A stretch of DNA of 64,000 bases. Origin: Blasia pusilla (Eukaryota; Marchantiophyta; Marchantiopsida; Blasiales). This document shows, in pieces, positions 1 to 11,836 of the stretch. The stretch is taken from positions 22,630,001-22,694,000 of the forward strand of contig CM114273.1 of the NCBI GenBank assembly GCA_050084515.1, given 5' to 3'. Every line of letters starts with the position of its first letter. The stretch's first letter is position 1. The notes under the pieces are model-generated. The model made no database searches, was not told the origin of the DNA, and was given only the letters and a program-made list of their open reading frames with translations. Position numbers and translations under genes: made by a program.

Positions 1-1000
1 TGTTGCCTTCCGATTGCTGTGCTTTCGATTTCTCTGGTGGACAGACAGATAGACAGACACAGTACAACGCACCTCGAGTCTTGCGAGGCGCAGCACTGCA
101 GTTGCCTTAACGAAGTGAAGCCTGCCATGGCTGCTAGTAGATGATAATTGCCGTGCTTCTGTTGGGTTGGTTGGGAATGAGTTAACGTGGCTGCAGAGAT
201 GGGTTGTGGTTACGTGTTCTTAAGAGCCAGTCCCCTCTCTTCCCACGGTAGCCGTTGGCCGTTCTAAACTTCCAGTCTGTCGAGGAATGAAAGGGGAAAA
301 GGTTGTGGATATACTGTGGGGAGCAAGCAAGCACATATCCGGTGTTTCTCCATGCGCTGTTCATGGCTGACACCCTCCATCCATCCACCTCAATTCGAAG
401 ATGACAGCAGACGAGAGGAGTGAAATCGCTGGATCTTGGATCTTGGATCAGGTGAGAATCCCTGCCATTGATGGAAAGCGGAGCATCGCAGCAGAACAGG
501 TGATCTGATCTACTGGTGTGGTGGGGTGTCGTGGGCGCATCCTTTACAGGGCTTCTTTCTTTCTTTCTCGCTCCTGCAGAATGCACCACGCATGTGTGTG
601 CACATGGACTATTCAGTATCTTGTTGGGGGCACGGATCACTGAATTGACTCCCAGAGTCCCACTGCCTGTTCCTGGTTTCATGGCCGTGCTCGTCCTCGT
701 CCTCCTAGGCTCATCCTACCCTAGCCCTGTTCCTCCCAGAGTCCCACACTCACTCCTCTTGGCCCAACGTAGATAGATAGATGATCCCCTGAACTTCCTG
801 AAGCTGTCCATGTTTTCCTGTTGGGAGCATTAACTCTACTGGACTGACTCTGTCGTGCCTACCCTCACTTAACTACCCGTCCGCCATCCCATGATGACAT
901 CTTGCATTTGTTGGTGAAGGTGACCTTCCCCTCTCCTTCCTAAACCCCTCCACTTTCTCCTCTTTTGTTTAGGGGTGGGTCACTCACGATGGTCATGTTT
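1..1000. other. No recognised gene; mixed-composition flank
   Basis: No family-level coding signal was found on either strand. The only open frames are short and overlapping (182-682 minus, 516-776 plus) and do not resemble any family I know. Short GACA/GATA runs occur at about 41-60 and 771-782. The phrase CCCAGAGTCCCAC is repeated near 652 and 737. The base composition is less AT-rich than the next 5 kb, so this could be the edge of a gene outside the window, such as a UTR or intron. That cannot be decided here. Confidence 0.4.
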
Positions 1001-3600
1001 TTCTTAGGTGTCATTATATTGTTTTACTTGTTGATGGAATTATGTTTTAGGGTTCTCCTCGCTCCTTGAGTCCCGGTGTGGTATGACTTTGGATTCCTTA
1101 GGTTCAGTGAGTTTTAAAGTTAAGGTAAATAAATAAATTTGGACCTATCTTCCCGTCTTCTTTTATTTCAGTTCCTAAACCTTGCCCTAAATCCCAATTC
1201 TTCCTACCTCCCTCTCATTTGTTTTTACTAGTGAGGTCTTGTGGTGACTCCTATATATTTTTCACCCTGGAATTGGTCATCTATGTGAAAGTATATTTTT
1301 CAGGAAAAAATTGTCATGAACATGAGAAAACTCAATCCTCCCATTAGTTTACAAATGGAATTTTTTCATGCCAGGTCTCTAGGTCCCATCTCCTTTTCTT
1401 TTTGTTTAGAATGAAAACAAGACTTGAAAAAAAGGAGATGGGAGAACCCATCAAAAGTACAAAAGGATTAGGGTTTGTTCATGGTGCCTAATTTACACTT
1501 AAATTATGTTGTTATGCACTTCCTTTAGATGTTTAGGGTCCCTAAGTCCCATTTGGATTTGCGTTTGTTGTGTGTACATTCTATCCCTATGCATTTAAAG
1601 GGGATTGAAAGTATCCCAATATAAGAGAATGTTCAAACTTTGTCTCCAAAAAAATTAGTATCCTTAATGGTATGCCCATAAAGAGAGAAAGGAATCATCA
1701 AGATGAGGGAAACAATATTCAAAAATAAAGAGGAGAAATTTTTTTTTGAGAAAGGATATATGGAAACCAATGAAGGGGATTGAGGAAACCCAACATGAAG
1801 AAATTATCACACTTTGCCAAAACGAGTACTTCAAAGTTCACACCCTTAATAGCTTGCCCAAAAAGGTATGAAAACCATTCATCAATCATGGGGAGAAGAT
1901 ATTGAGAAAAAAAAGAAAGGAAACGTACGAAGGAAAATCAAAAGGATGAGGATTGAACAAATCCATAAGAAAAAAAATTGACTCCACCCAAAAAAAAATC
2001 AAACTAAGCTAGGAATTCTCCATGGAGGAATTCTCTTTCTCTTTCTCTCTCTCTGAGAAAACATGAAAAATCATCACAAAGAAATATAACAAAGAGATTC
2101 CATGAAGAGATGTGTATCCACAAGACCATAGCTAGAAGGAAAATCGAGAGTCCATTTTTCTTAAACCATTGGAGCAAAAATCATGTTTTGTAAAATTTCC
2201 AAAGTAAGAGGTAGGGTTGAAAGATTTGTTAAGTAAGAAAAGTTTTGAATCAAAGCAAGAGCTTTTGGGTAAGCATCACCCAATTTGGCTTTAGATCATG
2301 AAAATGAACAACAATGGATAAGGTGACAAAAGTTAGTATGCTTCCTTTTGTGGTTGTGACTACATGCTTGTCAAGCTTGAAGACAACTTTTATCTCTCAA
2401 TATATTAATTCGTGAGTGCTCACTTTTTTTCCTATTAATTCCTAGGAGTGCAAAACAAAAAATCATCCTAGGAATCATATCTTCAAGAAAATGGTAGTGT
2501 TTTACAATCACTTCTGGTAGTCTAGAACCCTCTCTGAGACCTTTTTGATTAACCTTAAAAGAGGTGCCAAATCATGGGCCAACGAGAAACTCCTTAAACC
2601 TCATAGCTCTAGAAATGAAAAGAATAGGGATAGTCCAAATAACATGATATGCATTTCTTATGCAACTTGGAACAACTTCAAATTAACAAGCGAATCCATA
2701 TTGAATATAAAAAAAATGTTGATTTAGCCTAAAATGAGGCTATAAAGGAAGTTGGCTACATTTGTTATAATTTTCTCACTACTCTTTGAAGCCCTCTTAT
2801 GAAAACTTTTGTAACTCCAAGTTACAATAGTTGACCATAAATGAAAAAACCTTTAGGGATTAGTGACTTGGTTGGGTTAGTATTCGAGTTTGTGCACATA
2901 TATCCTTTTTTTTTTGATTTTTAGTTGAGTTGAATTAATTTAACCATGGATTGCAAATGAACAAGGGAATAAAATATTTATTTATTCCATCCCTATCATG
3001 CAAAGATTCAGAGCCTATGATGTAATGGTCAAAGATCTCCTTGCAAATCAGCACGTCCAAATTTTGAACCATGCCTTACACATTAGATTTTGATGAAGTG
3101 TTCCTCCTCCTCTAACTCACTTTCAACCCTCCTGGGGGTGACTTGAGGATGTTTAGGAGCAAAGGTATTAGAAACAAGACATCAATCTCTTTCTTTCCAT
3201 AGCGAAACATACTTATGTAAAATCCAGCTGACATGCGACCTTAACAAGGCAACAATTCAACCTCACCTCACTGAGTTTATGAGCAAGCTAGGGTAAAGGT
3301 CGAGTAGCTCTATTTGCGTGAACAAAAATGCTCATATCATTAACATCTACAAGTCCAAATTGCTTTCAATCCCAATAAATTTGAATACACCATCCAAATC
3401 CACTTCATAGATCACTTTTGGATTTTTTTTTAACCTCTCTTACAAGTACGAAAGAAATTCCTCTAGTTATTTTTTTTTATCCAATCTTGACGAGAACCTT
3501 GATTTTTTGAGTTTTTTTGGTTATTCAGATGTACTTATTTATTTTTAATGGAGATTGATCCAGACTAGATCTATTTATTTCCTGTATCCCATATTATCTC
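1001..3600. other. AT-rich intergenic DNA with a degenerate duplication
   Basis: No gene is supported. Two stretches near 1,600-1,740 and 1,776-1,920 resemble each other: both begin AGGGGATTGA, continue through a CCTTAATnG(C/T)(A/T)TGCCCA core, and end in A-rich sequence. They look like an old tandem duplication of about 180 bp. A pyrimidine run of TTCTC/CT repeats lies at about 2,030-2,053. The 60-codon frame at 2,545-2,727 has no recognisable features. Confidence 0.45.
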
Positions 3601-3889
3601 CATCACTCCCACCTTTAGCTATTGGGTATTAGATACTCCCCATACCCGATAGGTTTGCCCATATGGGTTTCGAAAAAATCAACGCTTTTATGCGTAGTTT
3701 CCGTTTGCAATTTGGATTTGTAGATGTTAATGATGAGCATAATGATTTTTTTAGCCTCATTCGGATTTTCAACACAAAATATAAAACAACACCTGATTTT
3801 TACACTATTTCCATAAAACAAACTTGTGTACAACCTATGTCATGCATGAGAATGAAGGACTACTATGTTATACACAAAGAAACTTTTTT

Positions 3890-3959
3890 ACATGCTTATA
3901 AGAGAAACACTCTCTTACAAACACATGTGTTTAAAAAAAATCTCCAATAATAATATAAA
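3890..3959 (-). mobile_element. Possible Helitron 5' terminal fragment
   Basis: Read on the minus strand, the segment starting at 3,959 reads TTTATATTATTATTGGAGA. This is close to the TCTATATTATTATT-type 5' end of the small Helitrons near 46.3 and 63 kb, and a host T (plus strand) flanks it as expected. No matching CTAG-type 3' end was found to the left, so it is either truncated or a chance AT-rich match. Confidence 0.25.
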
Positions 3960-5491
3960 TTGAAAATAAAATAAAATTTATAATTCACCTTCACCTACTA
4001 ACTCTACATGTAACCCCGTTCCTCACCGAACCTGGGTTTAAGCGACGCATAGAAAAGTCCGTCAAAAGTCGTGTTTTTATCACCCCATTGAAACCGAAAT
4101 GCCCATGCATCATTTCCACCCACCGTTAGTTCCACGTCCCTTGAAGGGTGGCCTCACTCTCTAGGAATTTAAAGGTTTTAAAATGACTTTTGTCTCACGT
4201 GTTCGGGAATCGCGCCCACCAAAAGCCCTGCCTTGTGTGTGTGGGAAAGGTACGACAAACATCGTCTTTGCCTTTACGTCTGTCAATTCCTACGTCGTGT
4301 GCATGCGCTTTTCCAAATTCCAACAAACTCCACTGAACTTATCGTTTCTTTTCTCTGTTGTAATAAATAAAGTATTATTGTATTTTTATTGCGTCTCACT
4401 ACACGCTTTTCCACTAAATGAGTCCGCTTTTTACACACCATTAAATAAATATAAACGGTACGTGTTCATTTTGGGTGCTTTCGAAAGTGAGTGATCTTCG
4501 AAGTTCGAAGAGTTTATGGGGTCCCTCTTTCTGATTTTTAAAATAAATTAAATACACACTTCATTAGTTCTTTCCCGCTATGTTGGAGGAGCCTTTTATT
4601 AACTACGAATAAATAAAAAAGAAAATAGCACATAGCGTTTAGGATTGGAGGAAAATTTTGCGGAGCTCCATTTATCATTCACTTTCGTGCGCAAATATAT
4701 ATATATAAATTTTCAAATTTAATTGTAATTTTTATTTCAAATTTTCATGAATAATAAAATTTCACTTTTTTATGATTTTATTTTTTTCATAATATTTGAG
4801 TAAATTTTTTTAAAAATAATTTCATCCTTCCATAAAAGTTGAATAAATATCGACTCCTCACATCACATTATCACACATTAATTAAATCTTAAATTAATTT
4901 AAATAATGAAATTGTTTTCCTCTTCCATTGAAATTATTCTTTCTACCCAAAATATAAATTTGAATTAAGGGACAAAATTTCAAGGTTGTTATTACTTTTT
5001 TGGGTTATAATTATAGTATATATATTATAGAAAATAAATAGTTGAAAATGGAGAATATGTAACTTTTTTATTATATTGTAATGTATTTACACTTTTGATT
5101 CATAATGTGAAAAAATCATGATTTTTTCATTACATGGTTGTGAAATTTATTATACTACTTTTTCTTATAATTCAATGGAGATGGAGGCTATCATTGAAAA
5201 ATTTTGGGTCCATTATAAAACATATGCCATAAAATTTGTAGGCTTGGACACTTCTGACATGTCATTAATGTCATGTACACCCATCACATGATTCTTAATT
5301 CAAAAAATTGTTTTTTAACATAAAAAATGATGCATATCAACATTGGCATTTTAAAAGTTCCCTAGTAGATATTGCAATGAAAATATGATGTCTTCTCATT
5401 CATTATTCAGAAAAACCAAAACCATCCTCTATTTAAGGAAATCTACATGAACTAGTTATCTCTCGAAGGTTCAATTGTAGAGACATAAATA

Positions 5492-5509
5492 TCTCTCTCT
5501 CTCTCTCTC
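5492..5509. repeat. (TC)n microsatellite
   Basis: An uninterrupted TC dinucleotide run of about nine units. It lies between an AT-rich block and CCTTGGTAACTTC. CT runs of this kind are common in plant 5' leaders, but no gene follows here. Confidence 0.8.
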
Positions 5510-6530
5510 CTTGGTAACTTCAGCAGAGATTAGCTCTCAAACCCTAACCCTCAATATTGGATCAAAGGGGATGGGAAGTCAACCATGCCCAAAAGTAGGA
5601 AACTTACCTAAATTATAAGATGCTCTAAATGGCCCCAAATAGGCCATGAAATGAGGGTGCATATGTATGTTTCCCACTTTTCCAATAATATATCCTTGAC
5701 TTATAAATGTCAATCCCCATCCTTTCAAGGTACTCAACATAGATACTCTCTACCCCAACATAGCTTATGTGAAGTATGAGGAGATTGTTGGTAGGTTTAG
5801 GCTTGAAAATTTCCTCTCAGGCCATGAGTATGTTCTTATTATTGAAGCGCCAATATCATTCCAAAAGCATATAATAGATCATGTTTATGTTGAACCAAAT
5901 TGCCTTAGATTGTGTTTTGATTCTATAGGTTTTGAGGCTTAAAATCTTTGTAGTTATCTTAATGATCGAAAGAAATTTATATAAATATTCATCCATCATC
6001 ATGCTACATGTTAGGCTGTATTGGAGACTCTCATGTTCTGTTTGTGAATTTTCCCCTTACTTGATGCGTATGCGTCTCAATTCAACAAATAACTTGGCTG
6101 AATTTATATGCTTGCATGGAGTAAAAAGCCTCATAAATGACTTTCCAACATCCCTACTTGACTTGGAAGAGGATTTTTTTTCTTTGAGAGAATGAGATCC
6201 GTGCTCTCTTTTCTTGATTAGTGGGGCCAATTTAATCTTAAGTCATATTGATATGTTAGGGACTAGGAAATCCTCTACGCATGATGGCTTGATGCATCGA
6301 TCGTGGTCATAATAACATCGTGTCCCTTACATGTAGATACATGCATAATTGCAACAAAAGTTACTATTCCAAGAGAGTAAATCCTAAGTATAACTCCTCA
6401 TTTTTTTGAATTATAGATGTTAGATGATCATGCATAAGATCTTGGTTTATGATATTTCAAACCTATAAGGGATTTGTATGTAATATTGATCTTAGTGAAG
6501 GAGGTTTCTATGTATAAAAAAAATGATATC

Positions 6531-6535
6531 ATAAC
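6531..6535. repeat. Target-site duplication of copia A (left)
   Basis: ATAAC directly precedes the left LTR and recurs directly after the right LTR at 11,837-11,841. The 5-bp length is what Ty1/copia integrases produce, and it fixes the element boundaries. Confidence 0.85.
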
Positions 6536-6846
6536 TGTGGAAAACTCTAAACAAACATAACTAGTGGAAAACGGCTCTCACACATACACACCACCATGGA
6601 GAACGAAATTTGCAATGAGAGAATGAGTGGAGGATAGTTTCCTTCTCAATTAAATAGGGTATGTACCAGCAATCCTAACCCTAACCTTAACCATAATCTC
6701 GAGTTAGACTAACTATGATTAACTAACCCTAGTTAAGATAATCGTGCTTGACTGACTAACCAAGATTAAGCTTCCTGACTTCGTGTGAGTACCAAATGTA
6801 GTAGTTCAGGTGTCTCATGAGCTTGACTATAACTCAATCTTCAATA
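6536..6846 (-). repeat. 3' LTR of copia A
   Basis: The LTR begins TGTGGAAAAC on the plus strand and ends TCTTCAATA; in element orientation it runs TATTGAAG...TTTTCCACA. The 5' dinucleotide in element orientation is TA, not the usual TG, and the same is true in every LTR of this group in the window. It contains a short CCCTAACC run that is unrelated to the telomere-like array at 41 kb. Confidence 0.93.
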
Positions 6847-6860
6847 TTCCCCCTCAAGCT
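6847..6860 (-). other. Polypurine tract of copia A
   Basis: AGCTTGAGGGGGAA on the minus strand lies directly upstream of the 3' LTR. It serves as the plus-strand DNA primer in reverse transcription. The same tract, with one change, lies at the equivalent place in copia B. Confidence 0.85.
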
Positions 6861-8378
6861 CATATCGATATCTCTGACGCCAAGATCATTTCTAAACATC
6901 TCAAACTTATCTCTCGACAATGCCTTTGTAAAGATGTCAATAATTTGCTGATCTGTATCTATATACGCAAGATCAATTTCTCTTGCAAGCACTTACTCTC
7001 TGATAAAATGATAGTGCACCTCAACATGTTTTGTACGAGCAGGAAACACAAGGTTATTAGCACGCTTGATGCTATTAATATTGTCTGCATATATTACACT
7101 AGGTCCTAAGTTACTAACACCAATCTCAACAAGCAATCGGTAAAGCCACACCACCTCACATGCTGCATGGGTTGCTCCTCTGTACTCAGCCTCTGTTGAA
7201 AATAAATCAATTGTAGGTTGCTTCTTTGAAGCCCAACTTATAGCTGCGCTTCCCAAAATAAATGAATAACCAGATGTGGAGTGTCAATCAGACACGCTTC
7301 TTGCCCAATTAGCATCTGTGAATCCCTGTAATTGAAAACTCGGAGAAGGTTCAAATTGAAGTTTGAATTGAATAGAGAATTTCACGTACTGGATAATCCT
7401 CCTCACAGCATGAAGATGAGGTTTTTGAGATGCTTGCAAAAATTGGCTCACTAGGCCAACACCATAACTCAAATATGGTCTCGTTATACTTAGATAGATC
7501 AAAATTCCAACCATGTGCCTGTATGTATTAGAATCTGCAAGCAACTCTCCTTCATCCACTCTTAGCTTCATGCTCGGGTCCAAAGGTGTAGAGATTGGCT
7601 TACAAGCCGTCATACCATATTTTGAAAGCATATGAAGAGCATATTATCGTTTTAGTAACCACATGCTCTCTCCAACCTTGATAAACTCAATACCAAGGAA
7701 GTACTTGAGTTCTCCCAAGTCTTTCATATCAAATTCTGCTTGTAACTTAAGCTTGACTTGTTGTATCATTTCTTCAATCCTCCTAATAATCAAGAGATCG
7801 TCAATATACAACATAATGAGAACCGTAGGATCTTGTCCTCTCAAGAAATATAACGAGGAGTCAAAATCACATATCCTAAAAGCCAACTCTTCTAGGACGT
7901 AGATAATCTTGCCATACCAAGCTAATGGAGCTTTTTTGAGCCCGTATAGAGCTTTCTTCAACCTGCAAACGCAAAATGGAAACTTGGGATGCTCGTATCC
8001 AGGTGGTTGAGTCATATATATCTCCTCATATAGATCTCCATTCAAGAAGGCATTCTTGACATCCATGTGATGTAATCTCCACTTCTTACTTACTACAACT
8101 GCAACCACTATTCTCGTAGTCACCATCTTTGCAACATGGCTAAATGTTTGCTCATAATCGATGCCATATTGTTGTGCATAGCCCTTAGCCACCAATCTTG
8201 CTTTGTATCTGTTAATTGTACCATCTTGATTGCGCTTGATTTTATAAACCCATTTGCAACCAATAGCTTCTTTACCGGAAGATATATCAACCAGCTCCCA
8301 TGTCTGTTCATGTCTTAATGCAGCAAGCTCTTCTTCCATAGCTTCAATCCATTCGACTTTACTTGCATCTTCTTCCAA
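6861..8378 (-). pseudogene. Copia A reverse transcriptase and RNase H, broken
   Basis: The open stretch 8,378-7,644 carries the RT domain. It has the N-terminal KWVYKIK, the [12 protein letters not shown] motif and the YIDD active-site box near 7,800 (YVDD is usual; YIDD is a conservative variant). Separate frames at 7,631-7,284 and 7,256-6,993 carry RNase H. The TDANWA, STEAEYRG and YADN segments hold its catalytic acids. A TAA after the RT C-terminus (about 7,642), a TGA where copia B has the Arg codon CGA (about 7,285) and a further stop near 6,990 separate them. These enzymes would copy the element RNA into DNA in cytoplasmic particles. As it stands the reading frame cannot give a full enzyme. 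Confidence 0.9.
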
Positions 8379-10066
8379 ACAACTCGGCTTCTATTCTTGA
8401 AGGGTAGTCATCATATATGCATGATGTGTCATAAGGAAACCTTTAATTATGAATCTATGAAGTGGATGTGTAACTCTACTTGATCTTCGAAATTGTTGTT
8501 TAGAGGAAGATGCCTCTGACAGTTGACTTGAGCTCTAACTAGTGTCAACAGACTAAATACATACTCTTCCCATCCATGGATTCACAGATTTAACTGATGA
8601 ATCTAAGACCTCTCCTAATCTTGCACTTGTACTTGGGGAAGTTGAAGACAATGTCTGTTGGTTTAGAGTCATATTCTCCCCCTCAACAGAAGAGTTTAGA
8701 GATGGAATAGGCTCAGATGGAGCATACCATGACTTGAGCTCATCTAAGACAACATCCTAACTAATAACAAGCTGCTTAGAGGATGTAATGTAACACTTAT
8801 ACCCCTTAGTTCCATCAGCATAGCCAATGAAGATACATCTTTCAGACTTGGGATCTAATTTTTGACGTCTCTCAAAAGGAACGTGAGCATAACAAATACA
8901 GCCAAATACTTTCAAGAAGGAAAAAGCAGGTTTACTTCCTATGAAGACTTTGAATGGAGTTTTATGATGAACTCGTGCTGTTGGAGTTTGGTTGATTAAG
9001 AAGATTGCACATGCTACAGCCTCTGCCCAATACACCTTAGGCAGGTTCTTCTCATTCAACATAGCTCGTGCCATTTCAGAAATATATCGATTCTTCCTCT
9101 TAGCCACTCCATTTTGTTGAGGAGTGTAACGGCAAGTCACTTGATGTTGGATGCAATTGTGACGTAAATAGTAATAAAACTCTGTTGAAAGATACTCTTC
9201 TCCTCTATCACAACGCAATTTCAAAATGTGTTGTCCAGTCTGCTTCTCTACTATAACTCCGAATGTTTGGAACACTGAGAATACCTCTAACTTGGCTTTC
9301 AGAAAGTATACCTATATATATCTAGAGAAGTCATCAATAAATGAAAAAAATATTGACAACCACTAAGGCTATGTTGTGATGTTGTCCACACATCATTGTG
9401 GATCAACTCCAATATTCTGGATGCTCTTTTACCTTGCTTTGGAAAAAGAAATCTAGCTTGTTTTCCAAATTGGCAAGTAAGGGATACCTCTAACGTAGCA
9501 AGACTCGCTAATTTAGGGAGTCTTATTACTATATTTGATGATGAAAGACTCTGTAATCTTTGAAGATTCATATGTCCAATTATTTTATGCCACATATTTA
9601 GATCTGTGATTTGTTGGCCGGTTTGACCATACATTGTTGCTTGAATCTCTAGCCTAGAAACATCTAATTTGAACATTTTGCGAGATCTAGTTCCTTTGGC
9701 TATCGTAGTCTGGTCATCCATTGTTTCAATGAAACAACCATCTGCGTTAAACTTCACTTGATAACCCTGTTCTACTATCTGTCTTACATAGATCAGATTT
9801 CTTGTAATGGTAGGAACATAGAGAACATTTCCAAGAGCAAAACGACCATATGATGCTATTGGAACTTTACCAGTATGCGTGATATGATGTTGAGTGTCAT
9901 CTCCTCTGAGCATAATTGCAAGATCTTTCATCGGCTCCAAACTACTGAACCATTTAGCTTGTGAGGTCATGTGATTTGATGCACCTGAGTCAATGTACCA
10001 ATCTAATGTCGAGTCTTTCTTGACCATTGCTCCCATATGATGAGTCATGACCAAGAGATGCTCCAT
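8379..10066 (-). pseudogene. Copia A protease and integrase, broken
   Basis: The frame 10,066-9,299 carries the aspartic protease signature DSGASNH (about residues 26-32) and the GAG-pre-integrase segment MWHKIIGHMN. It runs into the start of the integrase core, where the first acidic residue is present (IHNDVW). The frame 9,275-8,757 continues the integrase: RCDRGEEY holds the second Asp, but the third catalytic residue is Lys (NGVAKRKNR) where copia B has Glu (NGVAERKNR). The two frames are separated by a frame change near 9,280-9,298. From 8,756 to 8,379 the linker between integrase and RT is interrupted by stops. Loss of the catalytic Glu alone would abolish strand transfer. Confidence 0.88.
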
Positions 10067-10149
10067 TTGTGAATGTTGTTGTTCTTGGTACTGCTCTTGG
10101 TGTTGTTGCTCAATATAGTTTTGTTTTTGTAAGACTCATGTTCTCATAT

Positions 10150-11017
10150 TTGCCTTCTTCTTGAAGCAAAACTTTGCATAGTGATCCTTTATCCCACAGT
10201 AATTGCAAGATCCAAGGACCCTCTATTGCTGACCTCGATCCCAACGGTTTCCATCATCACCACCTTGTGATTGTGTATGGTATTGGTTCGTAGTTGATTG
10301 AGTGACGTTATATTGAGTGCCTCTTCCTCCATATGCTTGATATCTACCACGACCACGAAATTTTCTTCCATGACCATTGCCTCTGTTTGATCCATAACCT
10401 GCAAATAGTGCACTCTCTTGCACACTATACGAACTACCGCTACCTACTAGGCGCATCTCTTCACTGATTAACAGAGGGACTAAATCTTGAAATGTTGGAT
10501 ATTTCTCTCTCACAGAGATAGAGGTCTCAAAGGACTTGTAATCCTTTGGAAGACCTTAAAGAGTGAACAAAATCATATCATCATCTTCTACTATCACTCC
10601 AATGCTATTTAACTGATCAATAATATGTGTGATACTCAAAATACAATCATTGATGCTCTGCAATCCTTTCCTCACTTTGTTCAATTGCTGTTTCAATTGA
10701 AGCTTTCTGGCCTTTGTAGATATGTGGAACAACTTTTTCAATGCATCCTAGGCCTCCTTTGGAATATCAATATCTTGAATGTGACCTATCATTGTTGAAT
10801 TGATCGTTATTGAAATATAGTGGATTACTTGACTTGCGCGTTTATTCCAGGTGCAAACATTCGAGTCTGTTGAGTCACCTTCTGGCTTGGCCTCATCACC
10901 TATGACAAGCTCCCATAGTTCTTAATCCATGAGAAATTTTTTGATGCGAAACTTCATGATATTGTAATTCTGCTTATCTAGCGTCTCGCCTATGATTGCT
11001 AGTGAGAAACACTCCAT
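10150..11017 (-). pseudogene. Copia A gag with CCHC zinc knuckle, broken
   Basis: The start is set at the ATG complementary to 11,015-11,017, giving MECFSLAIIGETLD, the usual copia gag opening. The UBN2-type gag body follows, then a Gly/Arg-rich linker (RGRGRYQAYGGRG). The zinc knuckle CNYCGIKDHYAKFC near 10,160-10,200 has all four ligands. In-frame stops lie near 10,922, 10,748 and 10,556. The last is TAA where copia B has CAA (LFTLQGLP). Gag would form the particle and bind genomic RNA. Confidence 0.85.
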
Positions 11018-11512
11018 GATGAACGATTTCACTCAGAAAAATATAATTTCAGGCTTTCTACTCCAATTGAAGCATAGACCACTCCTACGCAGAAATTGAC
11101 CTAAAATTTTCCAAAATTGATCAAATGTATCAAAGAACTAGTCGAAATTGGTCTATAGAGAGCAAACTGCATAACTTTTCTTCACTAATTGCACTTTCCT
11201 ACATTGAAATTGCTACTGCAACAGCTCAGAATGTCAAAATCGAGTGATTTTGGTGCGTTGGAAAGCTCTCAACAAGCTCTACAACAATGAAGAGCCTTCA
11301 ACATTGTTCTAGCAGTTGCAGACCCAAATGGCTAAATTGATCGGGAAAGCCTTAAAAAATGCCTCCAAAGTTTTATCACCGTCAAAGCTCCATCTGAAAT
11401 TTGCACCCATTGAGCTTTGAATAAAACTTCCTTCTCCCAAACTGAAATTGTGCCTTCTCTTGCCTCTCTTCTCTCCTCAAAAACCAAGAATTTCAAATGA
11501 TGTTCTCCTATA

Positions 11513-11524
11513 GCTCTGATATCA
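11513..11524 (-). other. Primer-binding site of copia A
   Basis: On the minus strand the site reads TGATATCAGAGC, one base from the initiator tRNA-Met complement TGGTATCAGAGC seen intact in copia B. It abuts the 5' LTR, the standard position for priming first-strand synthesis. Confidence 0.88.
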
Positions 11525-11836
11525 TGTGGAAAACTACTAAACAAGCATAACTAGTGGAAAAAGGCTCTCTCACACACACACCACCATGGAGAACGAAATT
11601 TGCAATGAGAGAATGAGTGGAGGATGGTTCCCTTCTTAATTATATAGGGTATGTACAAGAAATCCTAATCCTAACCTTAACCATGGTCTCGAGTTAGACT
11701 AATAGTGATTGACTAATCCTAGTTAAGATAATCGTGCTTAACTGACTAACCAAGATTAAGCTTCCCTACTTTGTGTGAGTAATTAATGTTGCAATTCAAG
11801 TGTCTCATGAGCTTGACCATAACTCAATCTTCAATA
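11525..11836 (-). repeat. 5' LTR of copia A
   Basis: This is the partner of the 6,536-6,846 LTR, with the same TGTGGAAAAC and TTCAATA ends. The duplicated target ATAAC follows at 11,837-11,841. In element orientation it would carry the promoter for the genomic transcript. The sequence complementary to ATTATATAGGG at about 11,637-11,647 gives a TATATA-like stretch. Confidence 0.93.

Larger units (their letters stand above)
3601..6530. other. AT-rich intergenic DNA, no supported gene
   Basis: Open frames at 3,663-3,950, 4,183-4,494 and 5,932-6,195 (plus) show no motifs, no splice-linked continuation and no family resemblance. The stretch 4,540-5,450 is very AT-rich. A segment at about 5,560-5,650 resembles one at about 40,775-40,850, so part of this DNA is a dispersed repeat. 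CTATTTAAGG near 5,430 followed by a CT run could be a relic of a promoter and leader, but nothing downstream supports a gene. Confidence 0.4.
6536..11836 (-). mobile_element. Ty1/copia LTR retrotransposon A, complete but inactive
   Basis: The element spans 5.3 kb with LTRs of 311 and 312 bp, a 5-bp target duplication, a primer-binding site next to the 5' LTR and a polypurine tract next to the 3' LTR. Reading on the minus strand, the domain order is gag with CCHC knuckle, protease, integrase, reverse transcriptase, RNase H, which defines Ty1/copia. Several stop codons and at least one frameshift interrupt the polyprotein, and the third integrase catalytic residue is changed, so it cannot be autonomous. 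By eye the two LTRs differ at roughly 30 positions (about 90% identity), which indicates an old insertion. Copia B at 25,477-30,473 is a close relative in the same orientation. Confidence 0.95.

Noticed and set aside
6810-7109. Plus-strand frame of 99 codons, repeated at 25,749-26,048
   Set aside because: It is the complement of the copia RNase H end and LTR border; it is conserved only because both copia copies share it.
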